Shown here piece after piece: positions 15,358 to 15,906 of a DNA stretch of 15,906 nucleotides. Under the pieces are notes generated by a model. It did not search any database. It was not told the origin of the DNA and was given only the letters and a program-made list of their open reading frames with translations. Source of the DNA: Comamonadaceae bacterium. Lineage in GTDB: Bacteria; Pseudomonadota; Gammaproteobacteria; Burkholderiales; Burkholderiaceae. The translations under genes were made by a program, and so were the position numbers. Location: assembly GCA_947484245.1 (NCBI GenBank), contig CANKOT010000051.1:1-15906 (forward strand). The letters run 5' to 3'. The number at the start of each line of letters is the position of its first letter. The stretch's first letter is position 1.

Positions 15358-15906
15358 ATGGATTTGATCAATAACTTGTCCTTGGGTTTTGGTGTTGCTT
15401 TCACCTTACAAAACCTTTTTTACGCCTTCATTGGTTGTATGTTGGGTACGCTCATTGGCGTGTTGCCAGGCATTGGACCTGTGGCCACCATTGCCATGCT
15501 GCTGCCCGCGACGTACGCATTGCCGCCCATTGCGGCCCTCATCATGTTGGCCGGTATTTACTACGGCGCCCAATACGGTGGCTCTACAACCGCCATTTTG
15601 GTGAATTTGCCAGGCGAGTCTTCGTCCGTGGTCACCGTCATTGACGGCTACCAAATGGCCCGCAAGGGCAGAGCGGGGCCTGCGCTGGCGGCTGCCGGTT
15701 TAGGCTCCTTCTTTGCTGGCTGCGTAGGTACTTTGATCTTGGCTGCGTTTGCTGCACCTTTGACCGAAGTGGCTTTTAAGTTCGGTCCTGCCGAATATTT
15801 CTCGCTCATGATCTTGGGCTTGATTGGCGCAGTTGTTTTGGCATCTGGCTCACTTTTAAAAGCGGTTGGCATGATCGTGCTGGGTCTTTTGATGGGCCTG
15901 GTGGGA
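15358..15906 (+). CDS. tctA: Tripartite tricarboxylate transporter TctA large subunit, 5' part only
   Basis: The frame is open from the ATG at 15358 to the right edge (183 codons), so about two thirds of the usual 500 residues is missing. It starts MDLINNLSLGFGVAF, with AAGGAG (15344-15349) upstream. The family signature IGVLPGIGPVATIAMLLP (about 33-50) is present, as is the second conserved stretch GIYYGAQYGGSTTAILVNLP (about 66-85). Several hydrophobic segments continue to the edge. TctA is the main membrane subunit carrying substrate through the inner membrane with TctB and the TctC receptor. The start lies 12 bp after the tctB stop, consistent with one operon. A TctC gene may lie beyond the window. 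Confidence 0.93.
   Translation, partial: MDLINNLSLGFGVAFTLQNLFYAFIGCMLGTLIGVLPGIGPVATIAMLLPATYALPPIAALIMLAGIYYGAQYGGSTTAILVNLPGESSSVVTVIDGYQMARKGRAGPALAAAGLGSFFAGCVGTLILAAFAAPLTEVAFKFGPAEYFSLMILGLIGAVVLASGSLLKAVGMIVLGLLMGLVG

Noticed and set aside
1..15906. Search for tRNA, rRNA, CRISPR, transposase or integrase signs
   Set aside because: No cloverleaf-like, repeat-spacer or recombinase coding signal was seen by eye on either strand.

Overview
The window looks like a chromosomal segment of a betaproteobacterium, most likely order Burkholderiales and family Comamonadaceae (Limnohabitans/Rhodoferax-like). This is inferred from the gene content: an RpfE-type protein next to recJ, a lolC-lolD-tatD-spermidine-synthase-like chain, and a tricarboxylate transporter of the TctA/TctB type. 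GC content is moderate and genes are packed tightly, with many ATGA start/stop overlaps. No tRNA, rRNA, CRISPR array, insertion sequence or transposase was seen, and no gap between genes reaches 300 bases.

Left part (1-6123, accessory). Three genes run leftward: a SphA/phenol-degradation-type outer-membrane channel, a double-module 2-hydroxychromene-2-carboxylate (HCCA) isomerase-like protein, and a secreted sulfatase cut by the left edge. A TetR-family regulator is divergent from the channel gene. A 22-bp perfect inverted repeat lies between them, exactly within the spacer of the channel gene's likely promoter. Convergent with the regulator are a membrane-anchored DUF1254/DUF1214 protein and a formylglycine-generating enzyme (FGE) that keeps both catalytic cysteines. 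The sulfatase carries the C-S-P-T-R motif that an FGE modifies, and both proteins have an N-terminal export or anchor segment. The main biological reading is therefore a sulfatase-maturation and sulfate-ester uptake locus working outside the cytoplasmic membrane. The link between the two halves is inference.

Middle (6141-11072, housekeeping). ftsY (SRP receptor) runs leftward and seems to drive the FGE and DUF1254 genes. Divergent from it are rsmD and coaD. coaD is convergent with, and overlaps by 4 bp, the rpfE-like/recJ operon.

Right part (11120-15906). lolC, lolD, tatD and a spermidine-synthase-like gene form one operon in which every junction overlaps. After a 144-bp gap come tctB and the first 183 codons of tctA; no tctC receptor gene lies directly upstream.

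The less usual signals are non-coding. A well-formed intrinsic terminator hairpin sits inside the first codons of the isomerase-like gene. A six-codon leader ORF with a strong Shine-Dalgarno overlaps the start of the TetR gene. A hairpin has the rsmD stop codon as its loop.
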